A stretch of 64,000 nt of DNA from Marsupella aquatica (Eukaryota > Marchantiophyta), in assembly GCA_973895155.1 (NCBI GenBank), contig OZ316891.1, forward strand, positions 8,370,001-8,434,000, written 5' to 3'. The notes under the pieces were generated by a model that did no database searches, was not told where the DNA came from, and saw only the letters and a list, made by a program, of their open reading frames with translations. A program made the translations under genes and the position numbers. Each line of letters starts with the position of its first letter. Positions within the stretch are counted from its first letter, which is position 1. Positions 43,351 to 54,239 of the stretch are shown here, one piece after another.

Positions 43351-44910
43351 CTAGGGCTGAACCTCACTACTATCCGGGCTGACAGAATCTGATGGGTCAC
43401 GCACTGGAGATGGGAACGTCTCGTAGTTCGAATTGAAAAGATGTTCGAGGGTGATGTCGAAAGCGTCCTTGACCTTCTTGTTAGGGTCCCTATCGGGCAA
43501 GTCGTAAACAATGGCTGGGATGATTTTCTCGTGGATGATTGCCTGCATCTGACTCACTTTCTCTTCTGGAATTCGCTCCAAGACCTCCATCACATTCTCC
43601 TTCGTGGAAAGGACATCCACTTCGTCTATTAGCACTGAGAAGGACGACCCATCGACGGGCAAGTGCCAAAGATATTGTGTATACGCAGTTGCTGTGGTGA
43701 AAAACACAGGAATGCTGCCAGCGACAAGACAATCGAACACAGCTTTTCTGGTTGGGGAGTCGCCTGGGGGCTGAAAGCAGAACTTGGAAGATAGGAATAA
43801 ATTGGTGATAAATTGTGGGTTCTTGGGGCAATCGACCTGATTGCAGAGGAGAGTTTCGCACTTGTCGGATTCTGCACACTGGGAAAAAAGGATCTCTCTC
43901 AGAGCCAAATTGGGATGCTTGGTAGCATTCCGAGGCGCTCCAGCAAAGGAGGCAAGATTTTCCCTCTTCGCTTCGGAGACTTTCTTCAGCCACAGCTGCA
44001 GCTCATTGTCCGACCGCGGGTGGAAAGAAGTTGGGTACGGGATTGCCATGAGATGCCTGAAGTCCGTCGATCGTGAATCTCTCTCGATCATAAGTTTGGT
44101 GACATTCTGCAGCTCATAATTGTTCAGCAACGAGTTTCCCCAGCCGTGGTGCTCCACCGTCCTCGTAAAATCCCAAATGATGCGACTCAGAGCCATGAAA
44201 TGGTTGTTCCCTTGATGTTCCATGAAGGTAGGTTGTGCGAGAAGCCAACCCAGGAATCGCTCGACGAGTAAGTCTTTCATCTGAGCCTCGTCGGAGAATA
44301 TGTTGATTGACAAATCCAAGCCGACGTAGTAAGGAAGGAAGAAAAGGTCAGCCATGTCTGGGTTGTTCGTGCGGCACTCGTATGTTTTTAACCTTTCATG
44401 GAGGATCACTTCCAGAGCGAATTGCTCGGTTCTATACCATGCTTCAACAGGCTCCATGACACCCTCCATCTTCAACCCAAAACCCGAGTTGACGTAACTC
44501 TCGCACATGTGCAACCACCAGTTCTTATCCAAGCAAAACATGTCAAGTACATCACTGTTGAATTGAGGAGGTAGATCATAGATATACACACGCTTGCCGA
44601 TGCATTCAGAATCGTCAATCTCAATGTACGCCACCACTCGCTCACCCATTCCGCCTCCTTGGGCGAAGAAAAAAGAGCCCTGCTCGAGTCTGATGAAGTC
44701 ACCCACGCCAGCAAGAAGTGCCCATATTGCAGCAGCCACTGTCAACCCAATGATCGTCAGAAGAACCGCCCATCTCCAGAAATGGAAGGCGGTCGGCTTC
44801 CCTCCTCCACTATAAGAACTTGTAAGCATATGCATTTTCGTCTTCTGCTTCATGGCACCAACCGCGTCCACTGCGACTGTCATGGCCGCTTGCTGCACAC
44901 ACAGATGCAT
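43351..44910 (-). CDS. GT47 exostosin-family glycosyltransferase, MUR3-like (diverged copy 3)
   Basis: Single-exon frame of 519 residues from ATG 44,910. ATG 44,883 (MTVAVDAVGAM), in a GCGGCC context just after a possible acceptor (TGTGTGCAG), may be the true start, giving 510. One membrane span at about 46-70 (WAVLLTIIGLTVAAAIWALLAG) precedes the exostosin domain at about 105-465. Motifs are VYIYDLPPQFN, NHFMALSRIIWDF, IPYPTSFHP, FCFQPPGDSPTRKAVFDCL, GSIPVFF and YLWHLP. The QPPGDS-TRK form is nearer to canonical plant MUR3-like clades than the QPRGD-ATRRS of the two genes at 6-12 kb, so this belongs to another subfamily. Typical type II Golgi enzyme architecture; expected to act on hemicellulose or other wall polysaccharide side chains. 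The C-terminal ~20 residues are Ser/Asp/Pro-rich and unusual. Sugar specificity unknown. Confidence 0.92.
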   Translation of the reverse strand: MHLCVQQAAMTVAVDAVGAMKQKTKMHMLTSSYSGGGKPTAFHFWRWAVLLTIIGLTVAAAIWALLAGVGDFIRLEQGSFFFAQGGGMGERVVAYIEIDDSECIGKRVYIYDLPPQFNSDVLDMFCLDKNWWLHMCESYVNSGFGLKMEGVMEPVEAWYRTEQFALEVILHERLKTYECRTNNPDMADLFFLPYYVGLDLSINIFSDEAQMKDLLVERFLGWLLAQPTFMEHQGNNHFMALSRIIWDFTRTVEHHGWGNSLLNNYELQNVTKLMIERDSRSTDFRHLMAIPYPTSFHPRSDNELQLWLKKVSEAKRENLASFAGAPRNATKHPNLALREILFSQCAESDKCETLLCNQVDCPKNPQFITNLFLSSKFCFQPPGDSPTRKAVFDCLVAGSIPVFFTTATAYTQYLWHLPVDGSSFSVLIDEVDVLSTKENVMEVLERIPEEKVSQMQAIIHEKIIPAIVYDLPDRDPNKKVKDAFDITLEHLFNSNYETFPSPVRDPSDSVSPDSSEVQP

Positions 44911-46486
44911 GGAGAAAAATTCAATGAGACTTCTAGCTCATAATGCTAGGACAATTGAATCCGCTGCTAGTATCTGAGTCTAGACAATCAAGAAGACTAA
45001 GGTAGTTCTTGTTCATGATCATGCTAGAACAATTGAATCCCCTGCTATCTGAGGCTAGAGAGCTCTGACCGTCTCATACTAGAATAAGACTCGACTTCTC
45101 CAGTCACTTGGAAAGTTCAATTGGAACCATATATGCAAAGCATGCGGGGAAAACAAGGCGAGCTAACTGAACCGCAGAAAATCAAGTGACTGTACTACGA
45201 ACAGAACAGAACGGAACGACGGCTCGTGGTCTGGTACTCCATGCAAAACGCCTACAGAGAACTGTACATCCAGAATTGACCAATAAAGCAGTGGAACTTC
45301 TGTACGTGAGTCGAGAAATCACCGCATGAAGCGCCTGATCTCGTGCAAATTTTCAGCAAGAAGTGCCGGCAGTGACAGAAAAGTTGAGATTGTACCTTCA
45401 TTGTGTTCCCCAGATTTCGAAATTGTCCACGGCACTCCTGATCGAGCGGACGTTGATCAGTGACTACTCATGCCGTATACGCGCAGCAGCAGCTCCACTC
45501 TGTCTCCTGGACCAGACGCAATTGACTGGAGGGAACTCGACCGACCCTGCCACTCACTCTTCCCTGGACCCGTTTGGTGGCAGGAGGACGAGAACAGTAC
45601 TTCTCGCTTGACCGTTCATGTTCGTCAAACTAGAAAATCTCAGACGGCACAGGACAGCTCCAAGTCAAAGCTCGGCATCCAATTACTAGCTCACAGCTCG
45701 TTCGGGAGCTCGCTGTGATCGTTGTGATGATGCCGTTGCTGTCAAAGTATCAGGCACAATACAGGCGTGCAACAGCCAGGTATTCGTCTGGAGAGGGTGT
45801 TGGAGATTAACGGACCGAACCACTAGCTCCAGCTGACGGCCTAATGTCTAAAAATAACTACATTACTACAAGCTGTTGGAGCGACCACACTGCCCAGATG
45901 CCGATGGTAGTTGAAGGTCGCTATGGCCCTTTTCTACCTGCCCGCACAGATTCGTCGGACACTAAAGCGAAAGGGGCGCGTGACCAACTGACCGAGGAAT
46001 GGATCTTGAGTGGCAGTTCGCGGTACTTAGTACGTACTGACGGGAAGGCTGCCTCGGCTCTGCCACCAGACCACGACGGCGCCAACTTGGAACCTCGTCC
46101 CTTTTCTTCCCTCACGAAATAGAGAAGGATGAATGATGCGTTCGCCCGAAATCGTAGAAGGACTCAATTAGGGGCAGCGAGAATACAGGACTGGTCATGC
46201 ATCCTCGTCGATCATTCTCGCCTCTCTCAGTCACACTTGAATCGCAGCGGAACACAAGAGGAAAGACGACGAGAAGGGGGCGCGCCGGAAATTGAAGCAA
46301 TCCTCTAGACGTTTTACAATGCAAGTCGTCGTCCTTGCAGTCTGCGGTGGCTCAGTGCGCTGCTGCAACTGCTGCATCAGCTAGCGGGCTGGCAAGCACA
46401 GTCCCTCAGCACACCCAATGTACGATTCCGCACAGCTTTCCCAATGGGCACGCAGGCCTGTTCTTGCAGCGCCGCTGGACACACTA
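44911..46486. other. Upstream region of GT47 copy 3
   Basis: Presumed promoter and leader of the minus-strand GT47 gene. A TATATG word on the minus strand lies near 45,127-45,134, about 220-250 bases from the start codon, and is only weak evidence. A near-repeat (TGCTAGAACAATTGAATCC, TAGTATCTGAG-CTAGA) occurs at 44,944-44,990 and 45,021-45,060. No other gene is supported. Confidence 0.35.
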
Positions 46487-46675
46487 TAGGCCAAGAAAAA
46501 CCGGCATCTCTCTTGAATGCCGGTGGCTTGGATTGAGGTTTGTGAGATTTGTTATATATATTCTCAGCATCTCAGCAATTACAGGCCAAGAAAATTCGGC
46601 ATCTCTCTTGAATGCTGGTGGCTTGGATTGAGTTTTGTGGGAGTTGTTATATATACTGCCAGCACTGTATTCAAG
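46487..46675. repeat. Two-copy tandem duplication, 95-bp unit, each with a small hairpin
   Basis: AGGCCAAGAAAA, CGGCATCTCTCTTGAATGC, GGTGGCTTGGATTGAG and GTTATATAT recur with a 95-base period (starts 46,488 and 46,583). The first unit contains a perfect 8-bp inverted repeat, ACCGGCAT/ATGCCGGT, with a 9-base loop. In the second unit the stem is weakened by substitutions on both arms. Confidence 0.9.
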
Positions 46676-47158
46676 ACCCAGACCGCGGGTCGGGACTCCA
46701 ATAACTACCATAAACGTATCCATGCACGACCGACACGTCCACGGTCCACCACCTCAGTAGGGTTCTTGTCGGTCCGCGTTTAGGGTGCACGCGCAAAGAA
46801 AAATGGACTGGCTCCGGGCAAGACATCATACATCATACCCAGCTCCAGGGCTCCGTGTTAAACGAGTATAGACCGAACCATTCCACTAGTCGATTAGTAC
46901 GAACAAATCTTCAGCCGATAAGAGAGGAGGGCACCGAGGTCATGTCACTTGGTTTAAGCCTTCTAGTTTTGGGGAAAAGGGAACCGATTTATTGCAAACC
47001 GACTAAGAAATACACCGACGAAGGGTCTCGCTCCAGTTTCAAGCATGGCAATGCCGTCCCGCTTGGAAATCCTCCTCCCTATTATGGACATTGCCCAGTT
47101 GACCCAAGCTCCCGCCCAAGCTTTCAATCATGGCCAGCGCCTCCATTCTAGAAAGGTT

Positions 47159-47860
47159 CTACGTATGTACATTGTCTGCTTGCCCTTCATCAGTAATTGA
47201 AATCTGTCTCATCCTGGTCTTGGTTGCCTTCCGCTCAATAGATGCCAACTGAGCTTTTGCTTTTTTATTCCCCAAAGGCCTATTGGTGACCATCTCTGGA
47301 GTTCCAGCATGGATTCCAGAATCGTTGTCTAGACTTTCAACGTCATCTGGAGTATTGGCAGCTTGCTTCCCGTTCTTTCTCTTTGATACTCTATCCAAAT
47401 GCTTCTCCTGCATTCTTGCTGCGATCTGCCACTTTGGAGAGTCCTTCAAAATTTTCCAAGCACCTTCATACTAAAATTCCAAGCCCTTCTTGTGTGTCTG
47501 TTGACAGAGAGCTCTAGCCTTCTCCATTTGCTTGTCTTCATTGGTTCCAGACTCATTCAATTCAACCATCATGGACATTGTTCCAGAAAACTTGGCACAA
47601 TCATGATGAAGCTCACCCCACTTTGAACTTAACGATCTGATGGACCTGGGGACATTCTTCACCACACCAGGATATTTTCGCCTGAATTCTGCCATGGATT
47701 TCTGGAAATGCCGCTCAATCTTCGTCCAATAGACATCAGATTTCTGTTGTGCACCATTGATGGAATTGCCGCTGCATGCTAGCCACGACCTTGCAATCTG
47801 TTCAATTTCGATATTGGAGAAATTCGCCTGCTTCTTGCCCTTCTTCACACTCGGCTGCAT
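47159..47860 (-). pseudogene. PIF/Harbinger-type Myb/NAM-like protein, broken by one in-frame stop
   Basis: From ATG 47,860 (MQPSVKKGKKQANFS) the frame runs to a TAG at 47,471-47,473. It then continues in the same frame through YEGAWKILKDSPKWQ to a stop at 47,159. Without the TAG it would span about 233 codons. Features match the plant Myb-like/NAM-associated family (often labelled glutathione S-transferase T3-like) that includes the DNA-binding partner of PIF/Harbinger transposases: basic N-terminus, FSNIEIEQIARSWLACS, then GAQQKSDVYWTKIERHF, then RSLSSKWGELHHDCAKFSG, then the W-x-IL-KDSPKW block and a Lys-rich tail. The stop sits just before YEGAW, so one substitution could have created it. 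No Harbinger transposase was found. Recently inactivated, or read as a truncated protein of about 129 residues. Confidence 0.72.
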
Positions 47861-47932
47861 TTGTCGACTGGAGCCATGGTGGAAAATCAAAACATCACAG
47901 CACTTAGATGCAACTGAAGAAAAGGCCAACAA

Positions 47933-49243
47933 TTTCAGAAAGATTGATGATAGTGCACAGCTTCGGCGAGGTACATCGATTCAAAGTGGCAAGTCTCGAC
48001 TGCTGCGCACCATTTCTAGTGAGGAGCTTTCGCTTGGGAAATTTCTCTGCATGGCCTCCTTCCCGCACAGAAGAGCCTCGGGAAGAGCAACTTTCCTCCA
48101 CTGTACAATCCATATCTGCTGCAATCCAGTCAAGAACCTGTGGATAGAGCAAAGCGGCATTTCGCCTCTCCCTGGGCCTCCCCAATCCCATTCCCGCAAG
48201 AGAAAACCCCGTGAACAAAAAATACGGTCCCGTTCCCATTCTCATTCTCTTGTAGGGCATGTTTTTTAATATTTCCTAACGGGGTTGGTGGAAGAGATGG
48301 TCTAAGCTCACCAAGCACCAGGAATTAGGGCGCACCAGGAATTAGGGCGTGTAACACTGCCTTAAGCTATTACTAGCCTCGATTGTTCTTTGAACGTGAA
48401 TAGCGAAGAGGACAATAAAAATTATCAAAATATATTATCTATTCATATTCTTTAAAAAAATTCATCATTTTAATATATATATATATATAAACTATATTAT
48501 TCTCCTTTATGTGCACATCAGTCTTTTTGTATGCACATTCATTTTCTATGCACATAATTATGCTCTGATGTGGCCATAGTGCCCATATTTTTTTGAATGT
48601 AAATATTTAAAAATTTTAAAAAAATTGACATATACATATATCATATTATGAGTTTCTCCCATACACATGATGGCCATAGAGTTAGAGTCTTCACTAGACT
48701 CTTAAAAGTAGATTTCACTTGCCTTTTATAGTAAGATGTTTGAAAGTTTTTGTACATACTAACTTTTCTGGGGGACATACTTAGATAGCTCATCAGGTTT
48801 ATGTTTTTGGCTTTTTGTACTTGGCTTTATGTACTCAGTTACTGCTGCTTTGACACTCGCTATTAACTATTAACTATTAACTACGGTCCAAAATGGGCAT
48901 CCATCCCAAGGTGGCTCCTCACTTCCACTTCCAATATGTGACGACTGACTGGGGGCTTCTCACTTCCATTAAGAAAAAGACTGGGTGGACCTGAGCAGGG
49001 CAAGGACGGGAGAAGTGCCGAACACCAGACCGAGCGACAACGAGGCGTGTCGCATGGGAGACCCAAGCAGAAGCAAAAGCTGTGTCTTACACTGTTTCCG
49101 CTAAAGATAGGGCTCCATGAGTCCTTGCTTGAAACCTGTGTATTTTGCTCATCCCGGGTACGATTGAACTCGTCGTCCTGGTTAATCTTTGAGGTCTTGA
49201 GGAAGAACGCATCACGTTCGCAAATTAAACCACCGAAATTATT
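47933..49243. other. Non-coding region, possible end of the Harbinger-like element
   Basis: It includes a 17-bp perfect tandem duplication at 48,315-48,348 (unit GCACCAGGAATTAGGGC) and an AT dinucleotide run at 48,473-48,489. On the minus strand from about 48,365 the sequence reads TTAAGGCAGTGTTACACGCC. That could be a TTA target site plus an element terminus (compare the plus strand near 46,850, CCGTGTTAAACGAG), but the match is too short to be convincing. No gene is supported. Confidence 0.3.
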
Positions 49244-49444
49244 TCACAGAGCTGGGAAAGAATTTATCTTCGACTTCCTTTTGCAAATCCTGTCGTGAGG
49301 AGATGCAACGTACTTGTCCTCGGCTCTCTTCAGGACCGCAGTAACGTACTTATCCTTGACCTGATGAGTTTCAAGATCAAACATGAAAAGTTCAATGCGC
49401 ATAGAGTTGAATGCATCAATCGGTAAGAACTTGCAAACGACCTT
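49244..49444 (-). other. Exon-like open frame, unknown product
   Basis: A minus-strand frame of about 66 codons, bounded by stops, with an internal ATG. It reads like protein (FNSMRIELFMFDLETHQVKD, then KYVTAVLKRAEDKYVAS), with well-mixed composition and alternating charged residues. I do not recognise it and see no flanking exons that continue it. It may be a relic exon or chance. Confidence 0.18.
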
Positions 49445-50859
49445 CTACTCAAAAGTCCCCTGGCCAATTAAAGTAAGACAGGACAATTGTTAACAAGAGA
49501 GCAATTATGCTTGAGGTTGATCACTAATTGTGTCACTTCCATGTGGGGAGGAAAGTAACAGGAATTGCCCCAGACTCCCAAAACCGACGTTGATATTGAG
49601 GAAACGTTTTACTCACTTCTGATGGGAGGTTGGGAGTCAGTGGATCTGTTCTGTTATAGTTGAAATATATGGCTTGTCAGGAGCAGACAGAACCGCTTCT
49701 GTTTCTTCTGGATCTACCTGAACAAGATCCTGACCTCTGTGTGGTGATAGTACGTTAGTTCGATCAGTATCAGTTAAGAGTACTTTTGCATCGTCATCTC
49801 AGACTGTAAGTATCGTGATGCATCGTGATGCAGGCGTACTGCACAAGTTTTCTTGCTGCGCTGTGGATCACTGTGTCTTGGCTGCGGCCTGTCTGTACTC
49901 GTCGGGGTTATATATCCCCTTCAGTGACAAAGTAAAATATGCAGGCCATTTCACATGCGTGGTTTCCATGCCACAGCGATAAATTGTCAAACAATATTTT
50001 CCAGAGAGTCAAGCTAAGTTGTTCGGCTGTATTGCACTGCTCCAGTTATAATTTGAGGTGGCTCGATTTGACTTCATGTAGTTTCTCTCTTGTATTGTTC
50101 TTGGCTTGTGCGAAGGACAGGTTTGACGACATTTTAGCACGAATCAAGGGAACTTGATTTTAGAGTGCAATTTCTTACATTGAAAACCATCGTACAGCGA
50201 GCAAACCACCAGGCATGCATGGTAAAAAATGTCGTAGTTCAGAATCAGAAACGAAATGGACGAGTGTTCATGCTGTAGACTCGGGAGAAATAATTTCCCG
50301 AAAGTGTACTTTATGTTTGCTAGAATCCTAAAGTCTTTTTCTTATTTTCTTTGAGGTGAAGATTGGACCTTACTTACAGGTCTCGTATAGATCTCCTGTG
50401 TCTCTGTCGGGGTTACCGTTCAGTAGGGAACTTCGTTGAAGATTCATTGAAGATGCCAACACGAGTGAACGCACTCAGCGATACTTATAATAATGTTGGA
50501 GATTGCAATTGGACACACGCAGTTTGCTCTTTTCATTATTGAGTTTTAAATTCTGAAATCCCAGTTGTCAGACACTGCTCATTACTAAAAAAGTCCAACT
50601 ACATTTCAAGATCCACAAATCATGATTGCACGTTATTTCACAACTTGGGCTAATTGTGTCGCATTGCTTCCTGCTGCAGACAACTTCAATACTGTAGCCT
50701 TCTAGAATGGCACTAAGACCTTGAGGAAAATCAAAACAGCTCTTCGAGTCTCACCACTGGCCGTCTGTAGAAAACGTCGCCGAACCGTCTAAACTACAAT
50801 TCTGTGAGAATTACTGCAAGCGAATTACAGCACTAGCTGTGTACCTTCTACCGAATTGA
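49445..50859. other. Intergenic region downstream of dirigent gene 1
   Basis: No gene is supported. The end nearest 50,859 must contain the 3' untranslated region of the dirigent gene on the minus strand. Confidence 0.4.
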
Positions 50860-51384
50860 TTATCTCACATATCTCAGGTATATCTTATGGACTGTGACAT
50901 AATCTGCAAGATTCGAGTCGTCTACTATGTAACTGAGATCGTAGCCGGTGGCAAATCGGAAGGCGCCTGTTCCACCAACGACCGCAAATTCTCTGGGCCA
51001 GACGTTGAATCCAAATTGCCCTTGTACAGATAAGGTGCCGTTGTAGGTCGGAGTACTGAGCGTAAGTACGTAATTGATGAAAACGTTTTGGGTACCAATG
51101 GTGGCGAAACCAGGTTCCACACCCAGAAGTGCTGACGTGCTCTCACGTCCGGCTCTCAAGGTGTTGCTAAAAGTTTGAATGGTGCCGAAGCCTACTTCGC
51201 TTAAGTTTCCGCTCGTTGTCGACACGGTAATCAATGTGGCAGCCGGCCCCGCCTGTCGATCTTCGTGCACGTAGAGGGTCAGTGCGTGAATTTTAGCTTC
51301 AACTCCGACTGATAAAAGAGAGGGCAGGAAACACAGCAGAAGGACCACCTGCTGACCAGCAGACATACTCGATCTGGACCTCAT
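50860..51384 (-). CDS. Dirigent protein 1, secreted
   Basis: Intronless, 174 residues, from ATG 51,384 (MRSRSSMSAG; Met7 is a possible alternative). A signal peptide covers about residues 1-30 (QQVVLLLCFLPSLLSVGVEA). The mature part is one dirigent domain (about 31-174). It starts with the family's first strand, LTLYVHEDRQAG, continues through GFGTIQ and a FINYVLTLSTPTYNGTLSVQ core, and has the diagnostic REFAVVGGTGAFRFATGYD motif. Length is normal for the family (about 170-200). Dirigent proteins are extracellular beta-barrel trimers that steer coupling of phenoxy radicals, such as coniferyl alcohol to lignans, or related cyclisations. All main motif residues are present, so activity is plausible; the substrate cannot be predicted. 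A ~74-bp tandem duplication lies directly upstream. Distantly related to the dirigent gene at 60,408. Confidence 0.93.
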   Translation of the reverse strand: MRSRSSMSAGQQVVLLLCFLPSLLSVGVEAKIHALTLYVHEDRQAGPAATLITVSTTSGNLSEVGFGTIQTFSNTLRAGRESTSALLGVEPGFATIGTQNVFINYVLTLSTPTYNGTLSVQGQFGFNVWPREFAVVGGTGAFRFATGYDLSYIVDDSNLADYVTVHKIYLRYVR

Positions 51385-51400
51385 TGCTCGTAGCTCAGAT

Positions 51401-51540
51401 TATGAGTTTGAGATTGCAATGTAGTCGTCACAAGCACCGCGCTTACAGATCTGAAGATTGCAGCTCGATCAGTTTATGAATTTGAGATTGCAATGTAGTC
51501 GTCACAATCACCGCGCTCACATGCAGATCTGAAGATTGCA
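51401..51540. repeat. Two-copy tandem duplication, ~74-bp unit, upstream of dirigent gene 1
   Basis: TGA-TTTGAGATTGCAATGTAG, then TCGTCACAA-CACCGCGCT and CAGATCTGAAGATTGCA, occurs at 51,401-51,463 and 51,475-51,540. It ends only 17 bases from the start codon, so it lies in the leader or core promoter. Confidence 0.9.
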
Positions 51541-52683
51541 CGAAAGTGGTCAACTGGTTAATCCCGACTAATTGAAAAGAGAGACTAACTGACTTGTTAG
51601 GGACTGACTGATCTTCCCGGATCGAAACAAAGCATCCATACATAACGAAATTATCTATAATCAGAAACGCGTCAAGATGACAGGCAACAAATGTAAGAGC
51701 AACAGATGCAAAACACACGAGATGGGAGGATGAAGTCAACTGTGCTGAACGCAGGTGAACTAAAGTCCATGCAGAAGTGAGACCAACTGAGACATTGACG
51801 CTACACAACAACCTTTACAAGTAATTCCCACTTGCCTGGACAAAAAGTCTCTATTCGTTTGGCGCCGAAACGAATGGGACCGTAATCCGAACGAAGCATT
51901 CACCTTTGATCTGGGATAAGGGACAACAGTCAAACGATGAACTCAGATCTGTAAGGCAAATGGAACGAGCATAGTAAATAAGGTACTAGCGGCACCTACT
52001 TATAGGGATTCGGAGGCTCTATCAGGCGCGACAGGCAATGGAGGCAGTCAACACTCGAGGCGCGACAGGCAAAGGAGGCAGTCTAACACTCGAGGTATAT
52101 GTGACTCCGAACGATGGTACCGGACTCAATTTATATTATAAGCAGCACCTTCCTGAAGGCTGGTGCTGACATCAGTGCGTACGTGGCTAAGTAACCAAAA
52201 AGCGAGACCAGCGCAGGCATGGATCAATGTCACCGGAGATGTTCCGGACTGTTTTCGAGTTCGAACACATCGCTTCGATGACCCCTTGAAGTGAAATTTT
52301 GTTTGCGGTCTCTACGGCGACAATTTTGGAAGCAATAAAGAGTGAAACAGTTTAGACACCAAAAGCGAATGATCATGGAATCTTTTAACAGGATATGGCT
52401 CTTGGTGCCAGGATCGAGCCAATCAGACTCTAAACTCCATTCTTTGTGCCAGGATTGAGCCCACCAGCCTAGTCAGACTATCACTACTTGAGCAAAGGAC
52501 TAAAGGAAATAATGATAAAAGTACAATAAAGTACAAGCACGTCCAAACTAAGAGGACAAACACCAACCCAAATAAGAAGCCTAATGCAAGCTCCAAAACT
52601 AAAGGACTCATTCAAAGGTGAGTTAAGTGAAGGCTTTCTACATAGGAGATTTCATCATAACTCGATAAGGAACTACTCCTAAC
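51541..52683. other. Upstream region of dirigent gene 1
   Basis: No gene is supported. A minus-strand TATA-like word (TATAATATAAATTG) lies at about 52,127-52,140, some 745 bases upstream of the dirigent ATG, and could serve a long leader or another transcript. A 34-bp tandem pair lies at 52,025-52,094 and is listed separately. Confidence 0.3.
52025..52094. repeat. Two-copy tandem duplication, ~34-bp unit
   Basis: GGCGCGACAGGCAA-GGAGGC, AGTC and AACACTCGAG repeat twice (52,025 and 52,059) with two small differences. The block is GC-rich compared with its surroundings. Confidence 0.92.
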
Positions 52684-53320
52684 AAAGTGTTCATTTAAAT
52701 TTCACAATGAATGAAGTCTAGGGAGAGATACAGAGGCCCATATAATTGTCATATGGCTGACTAAAGTGGAGAAAAAAACCTTACGAGGCCCCATCTTTTG
52801 AAAGGGACTCCCTGGCCCACAGTCTCCATATGCCCCTGCATATATCCTTTGTAACCTCACTCTCTCTAGCCCTTGCAGTGCTCCACTGTCAACCATCCTG
52901 TAAAACGCAGCCCTAGTGTCCCTACCTGGCTATTTCTGCTATAGCACACTCCCTTCTTTCCCCTCTTCTGGTCACCACATTGCACCATGTATCTTGGCAT
53001 ACTAGAGGCTTCCTTACTTCCTGGAGGAGGAGGGCAAGAGGCTGGAGGGAAAGTTTTGGGGGTGCACTGCTTAGGGTGTCTCAAAGTAGCGCCCCATTGA
53101 TTTTCTGCACACAGAATCATATGGATTGGGTCATAGGATTTTTTGCCACTAACTCGTACATCCTAAAGTGTTCATTTATCTTTACTGAACAATTTCACAA
53201 TTAAGTCTAGGGTGAGATACATAGGCCCATATAATTGTGGTGACGCTAACTGATGTGTTCATCTGACTTTATTGAACAAGTTCACAATAAAGTATGGGTG
53301 AGATGCATAGGCCAATCGTC
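52684..53320 (+). repeat. Direct repeats of ~80 bp flanking a 400-bp segment, plus a third partial copy
   Basis: AAGTGTTCATTTA, TTTCACAAT, AAGTCTAGGG-GAGATACA and AGGCCCATATAATTGT are present at 52,684-52,766 and 53,166-53,246. A diverged third copy (TGTTCAT, TTCACAATAAAGT, GGGTGAGATGCATAGGCC) follows at 53,250-53,320. Possibly a non-autonomous element with nested duplications. No open frame is convincing between them. Confidence 0.75.
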
Positions 53321-54239
53321 GGACCATCACAAACACCCATCATCTGGAAATTTGCAAGAGCGAGGTTTACATACTTTAGTTAAGAAATGGAGGAGTTGTG
53401 ACGTTGGGTTTCAAAAGTCAATAAATATGGTATCTCAGAGTGACAGGTTTTGCTCTGTTCAACTCGAACAGTCAGAATGTGACCATGGAATATCAAATTG
53501 AAATATACGACAGAAATCTTATTCATGCCCAAATATCTATACTTGAATTTTGGTTCATTGTGATCCATTCATCCAATAAGGCAACGTGGCCTATCCCCTG
53601 TCTCAGTCATATATAAGACACAATAATCTCGAAGGGAAGAGGACTTCACGAGTCACGCGAGTCATGTTGTCTTTTGTACAACGATCCACGTCCATGTCTG
53701 AATGCAATTCATCTCCATCCAATTAATGACCCAAGGGAGTGAGCCGAAAATCTCTCTTCGGGAATTGGGGCCAATGCAGTCATCCAACAACGAAGAATCT
53801 TACCAAACAGAAACTAACCACAAAAGATAATCACACCCAACCCTATTTTTATCAGGGGAAACGCAATGTCATATTGGCTCTTGAAATTTCTGACAAACGA
53901 CAGTTGTCATTAAGTAGGTCGTGGGTACATACGGCAACTTGGATTGTGGCCTACATACAGTACTGTTCTGAGTGCACACTCATGGGAAGAAGCCAGGGCC
54001 TTGCACTTACATGTGGTACTACATGATAAGTGCAATTTGCACTTATAGATAGGTAACAGGATGATCCTTCTTGCTGCTATTATTCCTACCTTCAGTCATT
54101 CCTCTTTGTACTTATAAATAACAGTTCGACGTACAAGTTATTGCTCTACCCAGAACTGTGCATGTTCCCTTCAAAGAGCTTTGGACTTACACATTTGTTG
54201 TTTGTAAAGCCCTCTTTGCACTTCTAAACAGTGCAAAAT
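53321..54239. other. Intergenic region with no recognised feature
   Basis: Nothing gene-like or repetitive is evident apart from short GCACTTA words between 54,000 and 54,310, possibly a faint degenerate repeat. Confidence 0.35.

Noticed and set aside
43490-43993. 167-codon minus-strand frame
   Set aside because: It lies wholly inside GT47 copy 3 in another frame and has no family signature.
47861-47932. 24-residue N-terminal extension of the Harbinger-like protein
   Set aside because: It begins at TTG. The ATG at 47,860 followed by a basic stretch matches the usual start of the family.
46847-48365. Complete Harbinger element with terminal inverted repeats
   Set aside because: Only a short GTGTTA-ACG similarity links the two candidate ends, and no matching target-site duplication could be shown.
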